A stretch of 64,000 nucleotides of DNA from Auanema rhodensis (lineage: Eukaryota > Nematoda > Chromadorea > Rhabditida > Rhabditidae): positions 4,340,001 to 4,404,000 of the forward strand of contig OZ059899.1 of the NCBI GenBank assembly GCA_964057225.1, in the 5' to 3' direction. How positions within the stretch are numbered: the first letter of the stretch is position 1; the number at the start of each line of letters is the position of its first letter. Position numbers and translations under genes: made by a program. Below the pieces are notes generated by a model. That model made no database searches. It worked only from the letters and a program-made list of their open reading frames with translations, and had not been told where the DNA came from. Of the stretch, positions 10,631 through 20,147 are shown in pieces.

Positions 10631-10702
10631 TGGAGATATGGGGAATCGAACCCCAGACTTCTCGCATGCAAAGCGAGCGCTCTACCCCTGAGCTATATCC
10701 AC
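10631..10702 (-). tRNA. tRNA-Ala (TGC), variant
   Basis: Array 1 no. 43: G2T. Confidence 0.8.
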
Positions 10703-10878
10703 ACATTCGACAAAATATATGACTGTGAGTTTGTTCAAACTTGAAGAACCTCTTGATCAAAAATTTTAGTTGTGAATATTAATTTCCTAATCTAATTTTT
10801 CTTTCAATCATTTTGTAAATTTCCTGAAAAAAAATGTATAAAAGTAAAGAACTTGAAGAATAAAACCAAAACTACTGT

Positions 10879-10950
10879 TGGAGATATGGGGAATCGAACC
10901 CCAGACTTCTCGCATGCAAAGCGAGCGCTCTACCCCTGAGCTATATCCCC
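10879..10950 (-). tRNA. tRNA-Ala (TGC)
   Basis: Array 1 no. 44: consensus. Confidence 0.95.
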
Positions 10951-11126
10951 ACATTCGACAGAATATATGACCGTGAGTTTGTTCAAACTTGAAGAACCTC
11001 TTAATCAAAAACTTTAGTTGTGAATATTAATCTTCTAATCTAATTTTTGTTTCAATCATTTTGTAAATCTCCTGAAAAAAAATATAGAAAAGTAAAGAAC
11101 TTGAAGAATAAAACCAAAACTACTGT

Positions 11127-11198
11127 TGGAGATATGGGTAATCGAACCCCAGACTTCTCGCATGCAAAGCGAGCGCTCTACCCCTGAGCTATATCCCC
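11127..11198 (-). tRNA. tRNA-Ala (TGC), variant
   Basis: Array 1 no. 45: C60A. Confidence 0.75.
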
Positions 11199-11374
11199 AC
11201 ATTCGACAGAGTTAATGACTGTGAGTTTGTTCGAACTTGAAGAACCTCTTGATCAAAAATTTTAGTTGTGAATATTAATCTTCTAATCTAATTTTTGTTT
11301 CAATCATTTTGTAAATCTCCTGAAAAAAAATATAGAAAAGTAAAGAACTTGACGAATAAAACCAAAACTACTGT

Positions 11375-11446
11375 TGGAGATATGGGGAATCGAACCCCAG
11401 ACTTCTCGCATGCAAAGCGAGCGCTCTACCCCTGAGCTATATCCCC
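11375..11446 (-). tRNA. tRNA-Ala (TGC)
   Basis: Array 1 no. 46: consensus; last copy before the BEL interruption. Confidence 0.95.
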
Positions 11447-11503
11447 ACATTCGACAGAGTATATGACCGTGAGTTTGTTCAAACTTGAAGAACCTCTTAA
11501 TCA

Positions 11504-11558
11504 TATCGAATCTAGTGATATTGTAGAAAAATGTAATGTCAGCTCCATAGGTTTTCTC
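11504..11558. other. 55 bp of non-array, non-LTR DNA
   Basis: The array spacer stops at 11503 and the BEL 5' LTR starts at 11559. The 55 bp between match neither the repeat unit, nor the LTR, nor the region just before the 3' LTR. It may be flanking DNA carried in with the element or a leftover of an earlier insertion. Confidence 0.6.
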
Positions 11559-11898
11559 TGTCGCGATAAGCGAGTGAGTTTGTATAATTTTTTATCTTCA
11601 ACAATTGTTTTATTTGTTTCTCCTGTTCTCTCTCTCTCTCTCTCTTCTTTCTTCTTTCTTCTAACTTCCTGAGTGATTTTTATCCATACCACATGTTGTG
11701 TTATACATGTGGCATGACTAACTCTTTGTTTCAGGCTGACGACCGCCCACGAGAAGAGATCAGTCTTACATTTTCAACGTTCGCAGTCAGTGATTTTATT
11801 CCGTGCTTGTCTTGTTAATTCATCAATAAACCCTTTTCTACATATTCGCTTTGTGTTTTACTTCCAACCATACTATACACTTGTGGTATATCGCCACA
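11559..11898 (+). repeat. BEL element 5' LTR (340 bp)
   Basis: Begins TGTCGCG and ends GCCACA, so it has canonical TG...CA termini. It shares its first 142 bp with 20981-21132 and its last 7 bp with 21133-21139. It contains a CT microsatellite near 11636 and a candidate AATAAA polyadenylation signal near 11825. Confidence 0.85.
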
Positions 11899-12186
11899 AA
11901 TTGGTGCATCGGCTAGTTTAGATCTTAGCCGCTTTAAGTCCCGCGTGGCAGGTGAGATACAACTCGAACCAAGCGTGTTTGAGCAAAAAACATACTTAAT
12001 AAAAATCGTGGCGATCATAAGTCCACGTCAAGTCACACCAAACAGACTTGAACAATAAGCAAACTCTGAAATTAGAAACAGAGGTTTCAATTTCCTTACG
12101 TTCACATATACTGTGATCACCAAACAAACAAAGAAAAAAGAAAACAAAAAAGGAATATAAGCATTATTCCTACATCTACAACAAAA
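11899..12186 (+). other. BEL leader, non-coding
   Basis: Sequence between the 5' LTR and the gag ATG. It becomes A-rich (AAACAAACAAAGAAAAAAG) just before the ATG. I see no gene in it. Confidence 0.6.
11902..11919 (+). promoter_or_regulatory. Candidate primer binding site
   Basis: TGGTGCATCGGCTAG starts 3 nt after the LTR end. A start with TGG is expected for a site pairing with a tRNA 3' CCA end. I do not assign the primer tRNA. Confidence 0.35.
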
Positions 12187-12828
12187 ATGTCACTCCTTTT
12201 TGTCAATCATATCAAACAATCTAACCAGTTTCTTGGAGAACTGCTTACACGATACGAGATGGAAGTGAAGGACCTTCCTGGTACTCTGGTAGATTGCGAC
12301 TTCCACACTGAGGAAGAAGAGGAAACCCTCTCTTGCCTTATCATTCGCTGGACAAAAGTCCAACACCAATTCAAAGAATCGTTGAAAAATCATCAAGATA
12401 ACGAGAAAAAATTCCAAAAATTTTACGAAGCATCAGACAAAACGCTTCGTAAAGCATTAGACGAACAGTACATCGCCTTCACATCCGATGAAGACTTTGA
12501 ACCCAACATTAAAAAGGTTCAAAACGCCATTATTGAGCTTGACGAACACATCATGAAAGCCGAACGCATACTTAGAAAGCTGAGAAAAACGCTTCATAAG
12601 AATGAATCTGAGCACAACAGCAATTGCTCAACAGAAAACAATGAAACAGAAAACAAATCGAATGATCAATTTCTGGAAATTATCAAGTCATTCCTACACA
12701 TCCAACAATCTAGCATCCAAAAACCAGCGATGTCGCTACCTACATTTGATGCAAACCAGAGAACTTCAAATCATTTTGGGGCCGTTTTGATAGACTTGTT
12801 CATGATAATGAACAGTTTACAACCTTAG
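12187..12828 (+). CDS. gag: BEL Gag, N-terminal part, ends by frameshift
   Basis: The ATG sits in a favourable context (ACAAAAATG) at the start of the element's coding region. The 213-codon frame is rich in charged, helical sequence (residues about 60-155, coiled-coil-like), followed by an Asn/Glu/Ser-rich linker. Near residue 185-190 it enters the conserved start of the BEL capsid-like region, and around base 12755 the homology moves to another frame. The last 25 or so codons are therefore out-of-frame sequence and not real Gag. In an intact element this would be the structural polyprotein that assembles the particle. The break looks like a single-base indel; a programmed shift at this point inside Gag is unlikely. 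Confidence 0.8.
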   Translation: MSLLFVNHIKQSNQFLGELLTRYEMEVKDLPGTLVDCDFHTEEEEETLSCLIIRWTKVQHQFKESLKNHQDNEKKFQKFYEASDKTLRKALDEQYIAFTSDEDFEPNIKKVQNAIIELDEHIMKAERILRKLRKTLHKNESEHNSNCSTENNETENKSNDQFLEIIKSFLHIQQSSIQKPAMSLPTFDANQRTSNHFGAVLIDLFMIMNSLQP

Positions 12829-15071
12829 AAAAGGTAAACCTACTCTGTGAAAGCCTCAAAGGCGATTCACAAATAGCAATCCGAGGAATAGAACCCTCTG
12901 CTCAAAATTATGAGCTCATGCGTAAAGCATTAGTTTCTGAATTTGGAGACTATTCGTCGGATATCAATTCTCTTTTAACACAACTACGTAATTTGAGATT
13001 TGCAAGCAATAATGCAAAATCATGTAAAGAAACATTTGGGGAAACCAAGGCACTTATCAGGCAAATTGAAGCAGCCGGAGCTACAGTATCCCGCAAAATG
13101 TGTACCGCGATGATTCTCAACAAATTCCCATACCACATCGTGGAAGACATTCTAATTTATCCAAACAACTACCATTCCACTAAAGAAATGCTGACAGCTG
13201 TAGACCACAAAATCTATTCCTTTTTTCTAAAAGAACAAACAAGAAATAGTCATGAACAAAAGTTTCGAAATCACAAAGAGAATGTCACATCTGTAGCACA
13301 TAAAGAAAACTCCGTAGAACAACGGAAAACCCAAACTTGGCCAAGTGTTTTCTGCGACTCATCCGAACATCGCTTTTATCATTGCACCACATTTGAAACA
13401 CCAGAGAAAAGAAGACACCGCATCCGCGGAAAGGCCATCTGTTGGATTTGTTTTTCCGAGAAACACAAAAGTTCCGAATGCAGAAAACAAAAATGTCGAA
13501 ATTGCCAAGGAGACCATAATTCCTCCTTGTGCTCACAAGGAAGAAAAAACGTGCAAAATATCCAAAAAGATAAAGAAACTCCCACAATTAAAAAAGATCA
13601 GGCTTTACTGATCACCACAGAAGAATTATTGAATAAAAAAACAACAGAATATAAACAAGAATCTGACACTAATAATCGAATCCCTACTGAGGCACTTAAT
13701 GCACCAGTATCGCTTAATCACATTGCCGACACACATAATATTGAAGAAAGTCAAGTAATATTACGAACAGCAATGGCGAACATATACAACCACAATAGTA
13801 AAAAATATGAGCAAGTACGCATGCTCATAGATGAAGGATCCATGAGATCTTTTATATCCAAGGACTTATCCACTAAGTTAGGATTGCCCATCCTTGGTTC
13901 TCAAAAGAAAACCTTTTACGGTATCGGAGCATTGTCCGAAACGCACGAAGTTCAGGACGTAAAGGTAATTATTGGAACCTCAAGTGGATCCCTTATCGTA
14001 ACAAAACTATTCACCAAACCCATGTTAACCACACCCATACGTTGTCCAAAACTATCTAAAGAAGACTTGAAATTTATAAAGACAAGAAAAATAAAATTAG
14101 CCAATCCACAAACAAACGGAGAATCATTTACTCCGGATATACTGATAGGTATGGATAGATACAAACTGTTCATGCATTTAAACGAAGAAACCGAACTCCC
14201 CTCACGTATGAGATTGAAAAATTCGGTATTCGGCCACATGATACATGGAGAAACTCCTCTTCCCGATGATAATACACAACAAGAAGTAATATTATGCTCT
14301 ACAGTAGAAGAAATAACAAAAGAAACCTCTCATAAAGAACTCCTCACTAATCTGTTTGAACTGGATTCTATCGGCATCAATACAGAAAATGCCAACGCAG
14401 ACCGCACTATTGATTACTATGAAGAATACTCAAAAGATATAAAAATTGAGAACAACCGCATTATTGCACCGTTCCCGTTAAAAAATAACTTCAAAAATCT
14501 TAAAAACAACAAAATGCCCGCGTACCATAGATTCGTATCCCTATGGCGAAAGTTACTGCACAATCCAGAAATGCTCTCACACTATACTACAACCATTGAA
14601 AGTTACCTCAAAGATAACATTGTCGAACAAATTCCCAACAATCACCAGGAGCCTTTAGAGTTTTATATGCCCCACCATGGGGTTTGGAAGCCCAGCAAGG
14701 CTAACCCTCTCAGAATCGTTTTTGACGCCTCCGCTAAACAGAAAGACAGCCCATCGTTGAATGAGATAATACACACAGGACGATCATTTATCACATATAT
14801 ACACGACATCATGATCTCCTGCAGAACAAGACCAATATTAATAACATGCGATATCAAAGCCGCATTTTTACAAATACAACTGACAGAGAATCACAAAAAT
14901 CTATGCAAATTCTTTTGGATAAAAAACAAAGAATACCCAATATCTCACAATAATATCATAACCCTTCGATTCAACAGATTACCGTTTGGTATCACTGCAT
15001 CCCCCAGCGTATTGAACATGGGCATAAAATGGTTCTTAGAATCAAAAGTAGACAACCCATTAGCTATCTAA
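12756..15071 (+). CDS. pol: BEL Gag C-terminus, protease and N-terminal reverse transcriptase (broken)
   Basis: Open in one frame from the gag break to a stop at 15069; the first Met is at 12918, and residue numbers here count from it. Zinc knuckles: C146/H151/H155/C156 (first Cys probably lost), C175-C178-H183-C188, C193-C196-H200-C205, which is the nucleocapsid pattern of BEL elements. The protease-like region has D305-E-G where retropepsins normally have D-S/T-G, and an ILIGMD motif near 408. The RT N-terminal half has the BEL pattern: substrate-binding stretch at 583-605, first catalytic Asp in CDIKAAF (D645), and LPFGITASPS near 688. Gag and Pol share the frame, as is common in BEL. A 26-bp tandem duplication ends the frame. 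Confidence 0.85.
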   Translation, partial: PENFKSFWGRFDRLVHDNEQFTTLEKVNLLCESLKGDSQIAIRGIEPSAQNYELMRKALVSEFGDYSSDINSLLTQLRNLRFASNNAKSCKETFGETKALIRQIEAAGATVSRKMCTAMILNKFPYHIVEDILIYPNNYHSTKEMLTAVDHKIYSFFLKEQTRNSHEQKFRNHKENVTSVAHKENSVEQRKTQTWPSVFCDSSEHRFYHCTTFETPEKRRHRIRGKAICWICFSEKHKSSECRKQKCRNCQGDHNSSLCSQGRKNVQNIQKDKETPTIKKDQALLITTEELLNKKTTEYKQESDTNNRIPTEALNAPVSLNHIADTHNIEESQVILRTAMANIYNHNSKKYEQVRMLIDEGSMRSFISKDLSTKLGLPILGSQKKTFYGIGALSETHEVQDVKVIIGTSSGSLIVTKLFTKPMLTTPIRCPKLSKEDLKFIKTRKIKLANPQTNGESFTPDILIGMDRYKLFMHLNEETELPSRMRLKNSVFGHMIHGETPLPDDNTQQEVILCSTVEEITKETSHKELLTNLFELDSIGINTENANADRTIDYYEEYSKDIKIENNRIIAPFPLKNNFKNLKNNKMPAYHRFVSLWRKLLHNPEMLSHYTTTIESYLKDNIVEQIPNNHQEPLEFYMPHHGVWKPSKANPLRIVFDASAKQKDSPSLNEIIHTGRSFITYIHDIMISCRTRPILITCDIKAAFLQIQLTENHKNLCKFFWIKNKEYPISHNNIITLRFNRLPFGITASPSVLNMGIKWFLESKVDNPLAI

Positions 15072-15095
15072 AAGTAGACAACCCATTAGCTAGCT
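15044..15095 (+). repeat. 26-bp tandem duplication in the RT gene
   Basis: 15044-15069 and 15070-15095 are the same 26-mer with one difference (ATCT/AGCT at the end). Because 26 is not a multiple of 3 and the second copy brings stops, it interrupts RT just before the YxDD motif. Confidence 0.9.
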
Positions 15096-15611
15096 ATGGA
15101 AATACTGAACAACTTATACGTTGACAATATCATTCTTACAGCAAATACAACAGCAGAAGCTATAAAGAAATGTAAAGAAACCCAAAAACTATTTACAGAA
15201 ATAAACATGCATGTTCGCGAATTCTTGTCAAACGACGAACAAGTAATACAGAACCTTCCTGAAGAAGACAGATATCCGAACATGACAACCAAAATACTTG
15301 GCATATCTTTTAATAAAGAACACGACTCCTTCATTATCCCAATAAAAATAACAACGACTCACACAAGTTACACCAAGAGAATTCTGCTCAGTCAGCTACA
15401 CTCAATATTTGATCCCATTGGATTAGCAGCACCATTACTGTTACCTCTCAAACTTATCTTGCGAGAAATCATAAACACAAAATTATCATGGGACCAACCC
15501 ATTGAATCAGATAATATCAAACAATGGGAACAACATATTAATCACATTAACAATCAGCAATTGACCATGAAAAGATATTTTAAATTCTCTGAACATAAAA
15601 CACAGTTATGA
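15096..15611 (+). CDS. pol: BEL reverse transcriptase C-terminal part (broken, YVDN)
   Basis: 171 codons continuing RT after the duplication. The active-site box reads Y8-V9-D10-N11. The second of the two metal-binding aspartates, normally YVDD in this family, is replaced by Asn, so polymerase activity would be lost. The later segment (SIFDPIGLAAP, near 103-113) is the conserved BEL connection region leading to RNase H. A TGA at 15609 interrupts the frame, and the same frame reopens directly after it. The first codon here is not a natural start; this is an internal part of Pol. Confidence 0.82.
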   Translation: MEILNNLYVDNIILTANTTAEAIKKCKETQKLFTEINMHVREFLSNDEQVIQNLPEEDRYPNMTTKILGISFNKEHDSFIIPIKITTTHTSYTKRILLSQLHSIFDPIGLAAPLLLPLKLILREIINTKLSWDQPIESDNIKQWEQHINHINNQQLTMKRYFKFSEHKTQL

Positions 15612-17021
15612 GTCTTTGCTGACGCAAGCAACCAAGCCATGGCCGCATGTTCATATTTCCAAACAAACGAGCAGATTAGTTCTCTGCTCAACGGTAAATC
15701 CCGCATAGCACCCAAAAATAAGACCACAATTCCTCGATTAGAATTATTAGCCATCCGCTTAGCAGTACGAATGGCATTAGCTATTGTAACCATATGCCCG
15801 AAAGTGGCAAAAGTCAACATTGTAAGCGATAGCAACATCGCGCTATCATGGATTATTTCTCTAAAATCCCTCCCACTGTTCATTAAAAATCAAACAAACA
15901 TTATAAATAAACAGCTACACCAAATCAAACAAGTATGTTGCAATGTAGAATTACATCATGTACAAACCTCGTACAATACTGCAGACATCGGATCCCGAGG
16001 TGCAGACATCGAGAAACTACAAGATTCCGACTGGATAAAGGGTCCACATTGGTTAACTAAACTTTCCGCTCATAACCCTCTGGCATCATTCGGCTCGCCT
16101 AAGAACTCTAACAGGAATAACGCAGAATCAGAATCGGAGCATCACAATGTGGTCCACATAATTATAGACAATCTTCCAACCGATGATATTTGGAACATTC
16201 GTGAAAACTATGATGATGTGATCAAAACAATGACAACCGTAGGAAAATTATTCAAAAAATGGTTTCTTAAAGTCCATCCTAACAACGCCAACAAGTTGCA
16301 AAAAATAAAACATCTCACATCAACAGATACGAATACTGTTGAAGACATCAACATAATTGAAAAAATTTTGATCAGTAACAGCCAATCTAATATGAGCCTC
16401 GATGAGCTACAGCAAAGAAATATAAATTTAAAATTCTTCAAAGATACATGGGACATTTATCGCGTAAGAAGTCGTTTACAAAATACTCTTCTTCCCGAAG
16501 AGACAAAAAACCCTATATTCCTTCTCAAAACAAACCCCATAGTTAAAAAACTGATCAACAAAATACACAAAGATAATAATCATCAAGGCAAAAATTTCAC
16601 GCTTATTCAACTCAGACAAAAGTTCTATATACCAAAAATAACCGGAGTCATTAAGCAAACATTGAAAAACTGTGTGACATGTAAAAGATTTCAATCACAT
16701 CCTTATGAATTTCCAGATATGCCATCGCTACCAAAAGACAGAGCAATTCTTACAAGAGCATTCTTTTCAACAGGGTGTGATCTTATGGGCCCCTTCACCC
16801 TTCGAAATGGGTCTAAAGTCCATATTTGTCTGTTTACATGCATGACAACTAGAGCGGTTCACTTAGAGGTAGTCACCAATCAATCCACAGTTGCCTTTAT
16901 GAATGCATTTAATAGATTTATTTCACGCAGAGGTACTCCAGAAATTATGCGCAGTGACTGCGCAGGAAACTTTATTCTGAGCTCAAAAATATTAGAAACC
17001 CTTGAAAAAACCTCGGATTAG
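15612..17021 (+). CDS. pol: BEL RNase H and integrase N-terminal half (broken)
   Basis: Same frame as the preceding segment; residue numbers count from the Met at 15639. RNase H: the DAS box lies just before that Met, followed by E35 in IPRLELLA, D64 in VSDSN and D116 in ADIGSRG. Integrase zinc finger: H310, H315, C345, C348. Catalytic core: D381 in TGCDLMGPF and D440 in RSDCAGNF. A TAG at 17019 cuts the core between the second Asp and the Glu. The residues needed for catalysis are otherwise present, so the breaks look recent relative to the age of the lineage. Confidence 0.85.
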   Translation, partial: VFADASNQAMAACSYFQTNEQISSLLNGKSRIAPKNKTTIPRLELLAIRLAVRMALAIVTICPKVAKVNIVSDSNIALSWIISLKSLPLFIKNQTNIINKQLHQIKQVCCNVELHHVQTSYNTADIGSRGADIEKLQDSDWIKGPHWLTKLSAHNPLASFGSPKNSNRNNAESESEHHNVVHIIIDNLPTDDIWNIRENYDDVIKTMTTVGKLFKKWFLKVHPNNANKLQKIKHLTSTDTNTVEDINIIEKILISNSQSNMSLDELQQRNINLKFFKDTWDIYRVRSRLQNTLLPEETKNPIFLLKTNPIVKKLINKIHKDNNHQGKNFTLIQLRQKFYIPKITGVIKQTLKNCVTCKRFQSHPYEFPDMPSLPKDRAILTRAFFSTGCDLMGPFTLRNGSKVHICLFTCMTTRAVHLEVVTNQSTVAFMNAFNRFISRRGTPEIMRSDCAGNFILSSKILETLEKTSD

Positions 17022-20000
17022 AATGAAAGTAGCATACTAAACACATTAGCTCAAAGAAAAATTAAATGGATATACAACACTCCGCTATCTCCTTGGAAAG
17101 GAGGTTGTTGGGAACGCTTAGTAGGTGTCACCAAATCATCCCTCAAAAAATGCTTCGTTCCTAGTCAAATGTCACTAGATGATTTACACACAGCTATTGT
17201 AAAAATAGAAGCCATAATTAATACACGCCCACTCACTCATCCACACCCAGATAATTTAGATGCTTTACCCATAAGACCAATTGATTTTTTAACATCAGCA
17301 ATAAAGTTTTCATTACCAGAAAACAATGATAACACTCATATATTCGATATTCACAGCGATATCCAAACGATTCAATCGACAGAACAAGCGCTAGAAGCTC
17401 TTCAGTTATCAGAAGACTCAGCGTCTAAATTCTGGACACGTTTCCAGGAGGAGTATCTAACTAGTTTAAAAGACATTTTCAAACATAAAAACAAGAGAAA
17501 AAATCACACAAATCTCTTTCCTCACAAGGATGAAATAGTAATAATACAAAACGACATGTCGCCACGAGGAACATGGAAACTAGGTCGCATTATTGAAACA
17601 ATTACTAGTTCAGATGGCAACATACGTTCAGCAAAAGTTGCAACAAGCAACGGAAACATAATTACTCGATCCATCAATCAGCTCTATCCACTAGAGATAA
17701 GATGCAACACTAGCAACAACAAAATCATAGAAGACAACTCACACATAGTCCAAGAAAATAATAGCTCAACAGATAGAATAGCACATACTGATACCGTATT
17801 AGACAACATACACTCCGATCATCATATAGAACATACAGATGAAACAATACATGAGAACAATAACATAAATGATAGCAACCATAATTACGATATTGCATAT
17901 GAATCAGACAACTCTCAACATGATAATACATACACTCCAGAAACAGAGAATAATGAGGATGCAACAAACGATCGACCTCAAAATAAAACAAAACTATCAT
18001 CAGTGAAAACAGCAAAATATACAGAACAAGATGAGGTCACTGAGAAGGAAAATATAAAAGCTTTCCCACTAAAAATGTCCTATGCCACACACCAAAGAAA
18101 AAATAAAATAAACCCAAAAATAGCAGCTGACATAATGAAAGCCCTTTCATTACCGATTATAATTACTTCGACATATGCCGAAGAAATCAATAGTTGCAAG
18201 GACTCTAACATGTTCACCACAAAACTTATAGCGAATCCTCATTGCTCCCCAGAAATGGCAACATGGACAGTGATAATAACCATTATGGCAGTTACCCTCA
18301 TAGTCTCTTGTCTATGCCGCATGGGCTACAGCCAATATAGATATAAGATATGGTCCAAAAACACTCAAACCATGCTCAACATCATGAAATTAAAACATAA
18401 AACAATCTCCGAACAAGAAGATCATGAAACTGATCAAAAAATAACAGAAGACCACAATGATACGTTGCAATTAAAACAAACGAACACACAAGACGCTAAT
18501 ATTGTGGATCATGAAACCTTTCAAAAGCATATTTACCCTATTCTAAACCATACGAGAAAGCCACCAAAATTCTCTCTCTTTACTAGAGGGTCGCAAACAT
18601 CTTTACCATCGTTACTGGCAATCATCTTGGCTTTATGTATTGGAAGCTGCAGTTCATGTTCCGATGTTCATGTTCAACACTTCGTTAACATACGATGCGA
18701 TGACAACTTAGCTTGTTATCACGAATACAGTCAAGATATCATATTTTCTCCCGGAACAAAACAATTATGCATTACCATAACGCATTCTAATCATGAAATT
18801 GGTCAATTTAAAATAACTAAACTATATACTGAACATGTCTGCCAAAAGAATACTAGATACTTCACTAGACAGACAACCGTCAACATATTGAGCATATTAC
18901 GATGCCGTCACCGGGGCTCGTGTGACGGAACATGTGAAACTAACTCGCTCCATAATAAAATCGAGGAACTACAACCATATACGTTCCCTTCACAATCAGG
19001 TTGCTTCACATCGTCAGCGAGATTTTACACATGTCCTATGATTTGGACAGATCCTTGTCTTTTTTACAAAATAGAGCATATACCCGTCACTGAGGAAGTA
19101 TACGAAGTCTATACTTGTGATAGTTGGTCCACCCAAACCGTATTTAATATAGAAACAACATTACTCCAGCAGAAAAATAATTACAATATCACTCTACAAC
19201 CTTACACGAAAAATCGTGAACAACTTTTCAATATAACAACGTTATCACAATCACAACCTCCTCCAAAAATGTACACAAAATTATTTTTTTCCTCCAAAGA
19301 AAACACGTACATTACGGATATACACACAAAGGGAATATTTCAATGTGCAACAGAGGAAGCCGCATTAAAACATTTTAATAACTGTACAGTATCCTCATTC
19401 TGCCCTTGCACATTCAATAGATTTGATGAAATAAAATGTAGGTGTGATACCCCTACTTTTGAAAAAATGTCCAATACATCAGACATAAAATCTCCTAACC
19501 AAAACTTTAAAACTAAAGATAACACGTTATCATTCTCTACGAATTTAGACGAAAATTTAGTTACGGTCGATTCATCCCTATTCTTAAACTCAGTGATTTT
19601 CTCCAACAATTTGCCTTGCGCACCTGCCCTGACAAAACTATCAGGTTGCTACTCCTGCGGGCAGGGTGCATTCGCAGAATTCCAATGCCTTACGGCAGAA
19701 GAAACATGGATTTCTATCGAATGTCAAAAAGAAGTATTCATGATAAAATGCTCTCCAAAAGTAGCAATCACAAAAGTAACAATGAAAAGAGAAAATTCTC
19801 AGATTGATGAATTATGCTATACCACATGCGACAATAAAAAAATTAAGATCATTATTAAAGGAATATTACATCACATAGCAAGCATAGATGAAATAAACGA
19901 AAGTGACTCAAGTAAGGGTACAGAATCCAAATCCATTGACTTCGCTCCAATCTTCAAGTTAATTTTATCAAAGTTGGGAATCATATTGATAGGCGTTGCA

Positions 20001-20147
20001 ATAACCGCCACCATAGGATATCTGGCATGTACACCCATCATGTACTGTGTAGTTTTGAATACAGTCTTAACCACACAATGGATAGCTACCAGGATATTCA
20101 CACTGTGGATAAAATCAAAAGCCTTATTTCGGGATCAAAGATTTTAA
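17022..20147 (+). CDS. env: BEL integrase C-terminus continuous with phlebovirus-Gc-like Env
   Basis: The integrase catalytic Glu lies at 17112-17114 (WKGGCWERLVG). From the Met at 17169 the frame runs 992 codons: the integrase C-terminal domain to about residue 180, a long acidic Asn/His-rich linker (180-300), a first hydrophobic segment (366-384), a cytoplasmic-type stretch, then a second hydrophobic segment (479-493) acting as signal sequence for a Cys-rich ectodomain (500-925) with many N-glycosylation sites, and a C-terminal membrane anchor (about 931-953). The Cys pattern, with GCFTSS near 611 and a GCYSCGQGA box at 826-834, resembles class II Gc fusion glycoproteins of phleboviruses. 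Env genes of this origin are known in nematode BEL elements. No separate env start or splice acceptor was identified; Env may be released from the fusion or expressed by splicing. Confidence 0.78.
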   Translation, partial: NESSILNTLAQRKIKWIYNTPLSPWKGGCWERLVGVTKSSLKKCFVPSQMSLDDLHTAIVKIEAIINTRPLTHPHPDNLDALPIRPIDFLTSAIKFSLPENNDNTHIFDIHSDIQTIQSTEQALEALQLSEDSASKFWTRFQEEYLTSLKDIFKHKNKRKNHTNLFPHKDEIVIIQNDMSPRGTWKLGRIIETITSSDGNIRSAKVATSNGNIITRSINQLYPLEIRCNTSNNKIIEDNSHIVQENNSSTDRIAHTDTVLDNIHSDHHIEHTDETIHENNNINDSNHNYDIAYESDNSQHDNTYTPETENNEDATNDRPQNKTKLSSVKTAKYTEQDEVTEKENIKAFPLKMSYATHQRKNKINPKIAADIMKALSLPIIITSTYAEEINSCKDSNMFTTKLIANPHCSPEMATWTVIITIMAVTLIVSCLCRMGYSQYRYKIWSKNTQTMLNIMKLKHKTISEQEDHETDQKITEDHNDTLQLKQTNTQDANIVDHETFQKHIYPILNHTRKPPKFSLFTRGSQTSLPSLLAIILALCIGSCSSCSDVHVQHFVNIRCDDNLACYHEYSQDIIFSPGTKQLCITITHSNHEIGQFKITKLYTEHVCQKNTRYFTRQTTVNILSILRCRHRGSCDGTCETNSLHNKIEELQPYTFPSQSGCFTSSARFYTCPMIWTDPCLFYKIEHIPVTEEVYEVYTCDSWSTQTVFNIETTLLQQKNNYNITLQPYTKNREQLFNITTLSQSQPPPKMYTKLFFSSKENTYITDIHTKGIFQCATEEAALKHFNNCTVSSFCPCTFNRFDEIKCRCDTPTFEKMSNTSDIKSPNQNFKTKDNTLSFSTNLDENLVTVDSSLFLNSVIFSNNLPCAPALTKLSGCYSCGQGAFAEFQCLTAEETWISIECQKEVFMIKCSPKVAITKVTMKRENSQIDELCYTTCDNKKIKIIIKGILHHIASIDEINESDSSKGTESKSIDFAPIFKLILSKLGIILIGVAITATIGYLACTPIMYCVVLNTVLTTQWIATRIFTLWIKSKALFRDQRF

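Larger units (their letters stand above)
9337..10817 (-). repeat. Higher-order repeat of 6 units, copy 2
   Basis: Tandem partner of 7850-9330 with the same series of tRNA variants. Edges are approximate. Confidence 0.75.
1..11503 (-). repeat. tRNA-Ala tandem array 1 (46 complete copies, ~248-bp unit)
   Basis: Head-to-tail units of about 248 bp, each with one 72-nt tRNA-Ala gene and about 176 bp of AT-rich spacer, all in the same orientation. The tRNA folds into a full cloverleaf: acceptor 1-7/65-71, D stem 10-13/21-24, anticodon stem 26-30/38-42, T stem 48-52/60-64. The anticodon is TGC at 33-35. Pair 3-69 is G-U, the alanine identity pair. The unit continues beyond the left edge of the window. 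This block contains most copies with the C60A and C11A changes. The last unit stops at 11503, where non-array DNA begins. Confidence 0.97.

Noticed and set aside
1..11503. CRISPR-like array
   Set aside because: The unit is 248 bp and conserved along its whole length, with a tRNA inside. There is no short repeat with unique spacers.
13285..13587. Minus-strand ORFs opposite BEL gag
   Set aside because: Shadows of the zinc-knuckle coding region, without their own features.
15609..15611. TGA in BEL pol as selenocysteine or readthrough codon
   Set aside because: Other frame breaks and a YVDN active site in the same gene point to general decay.
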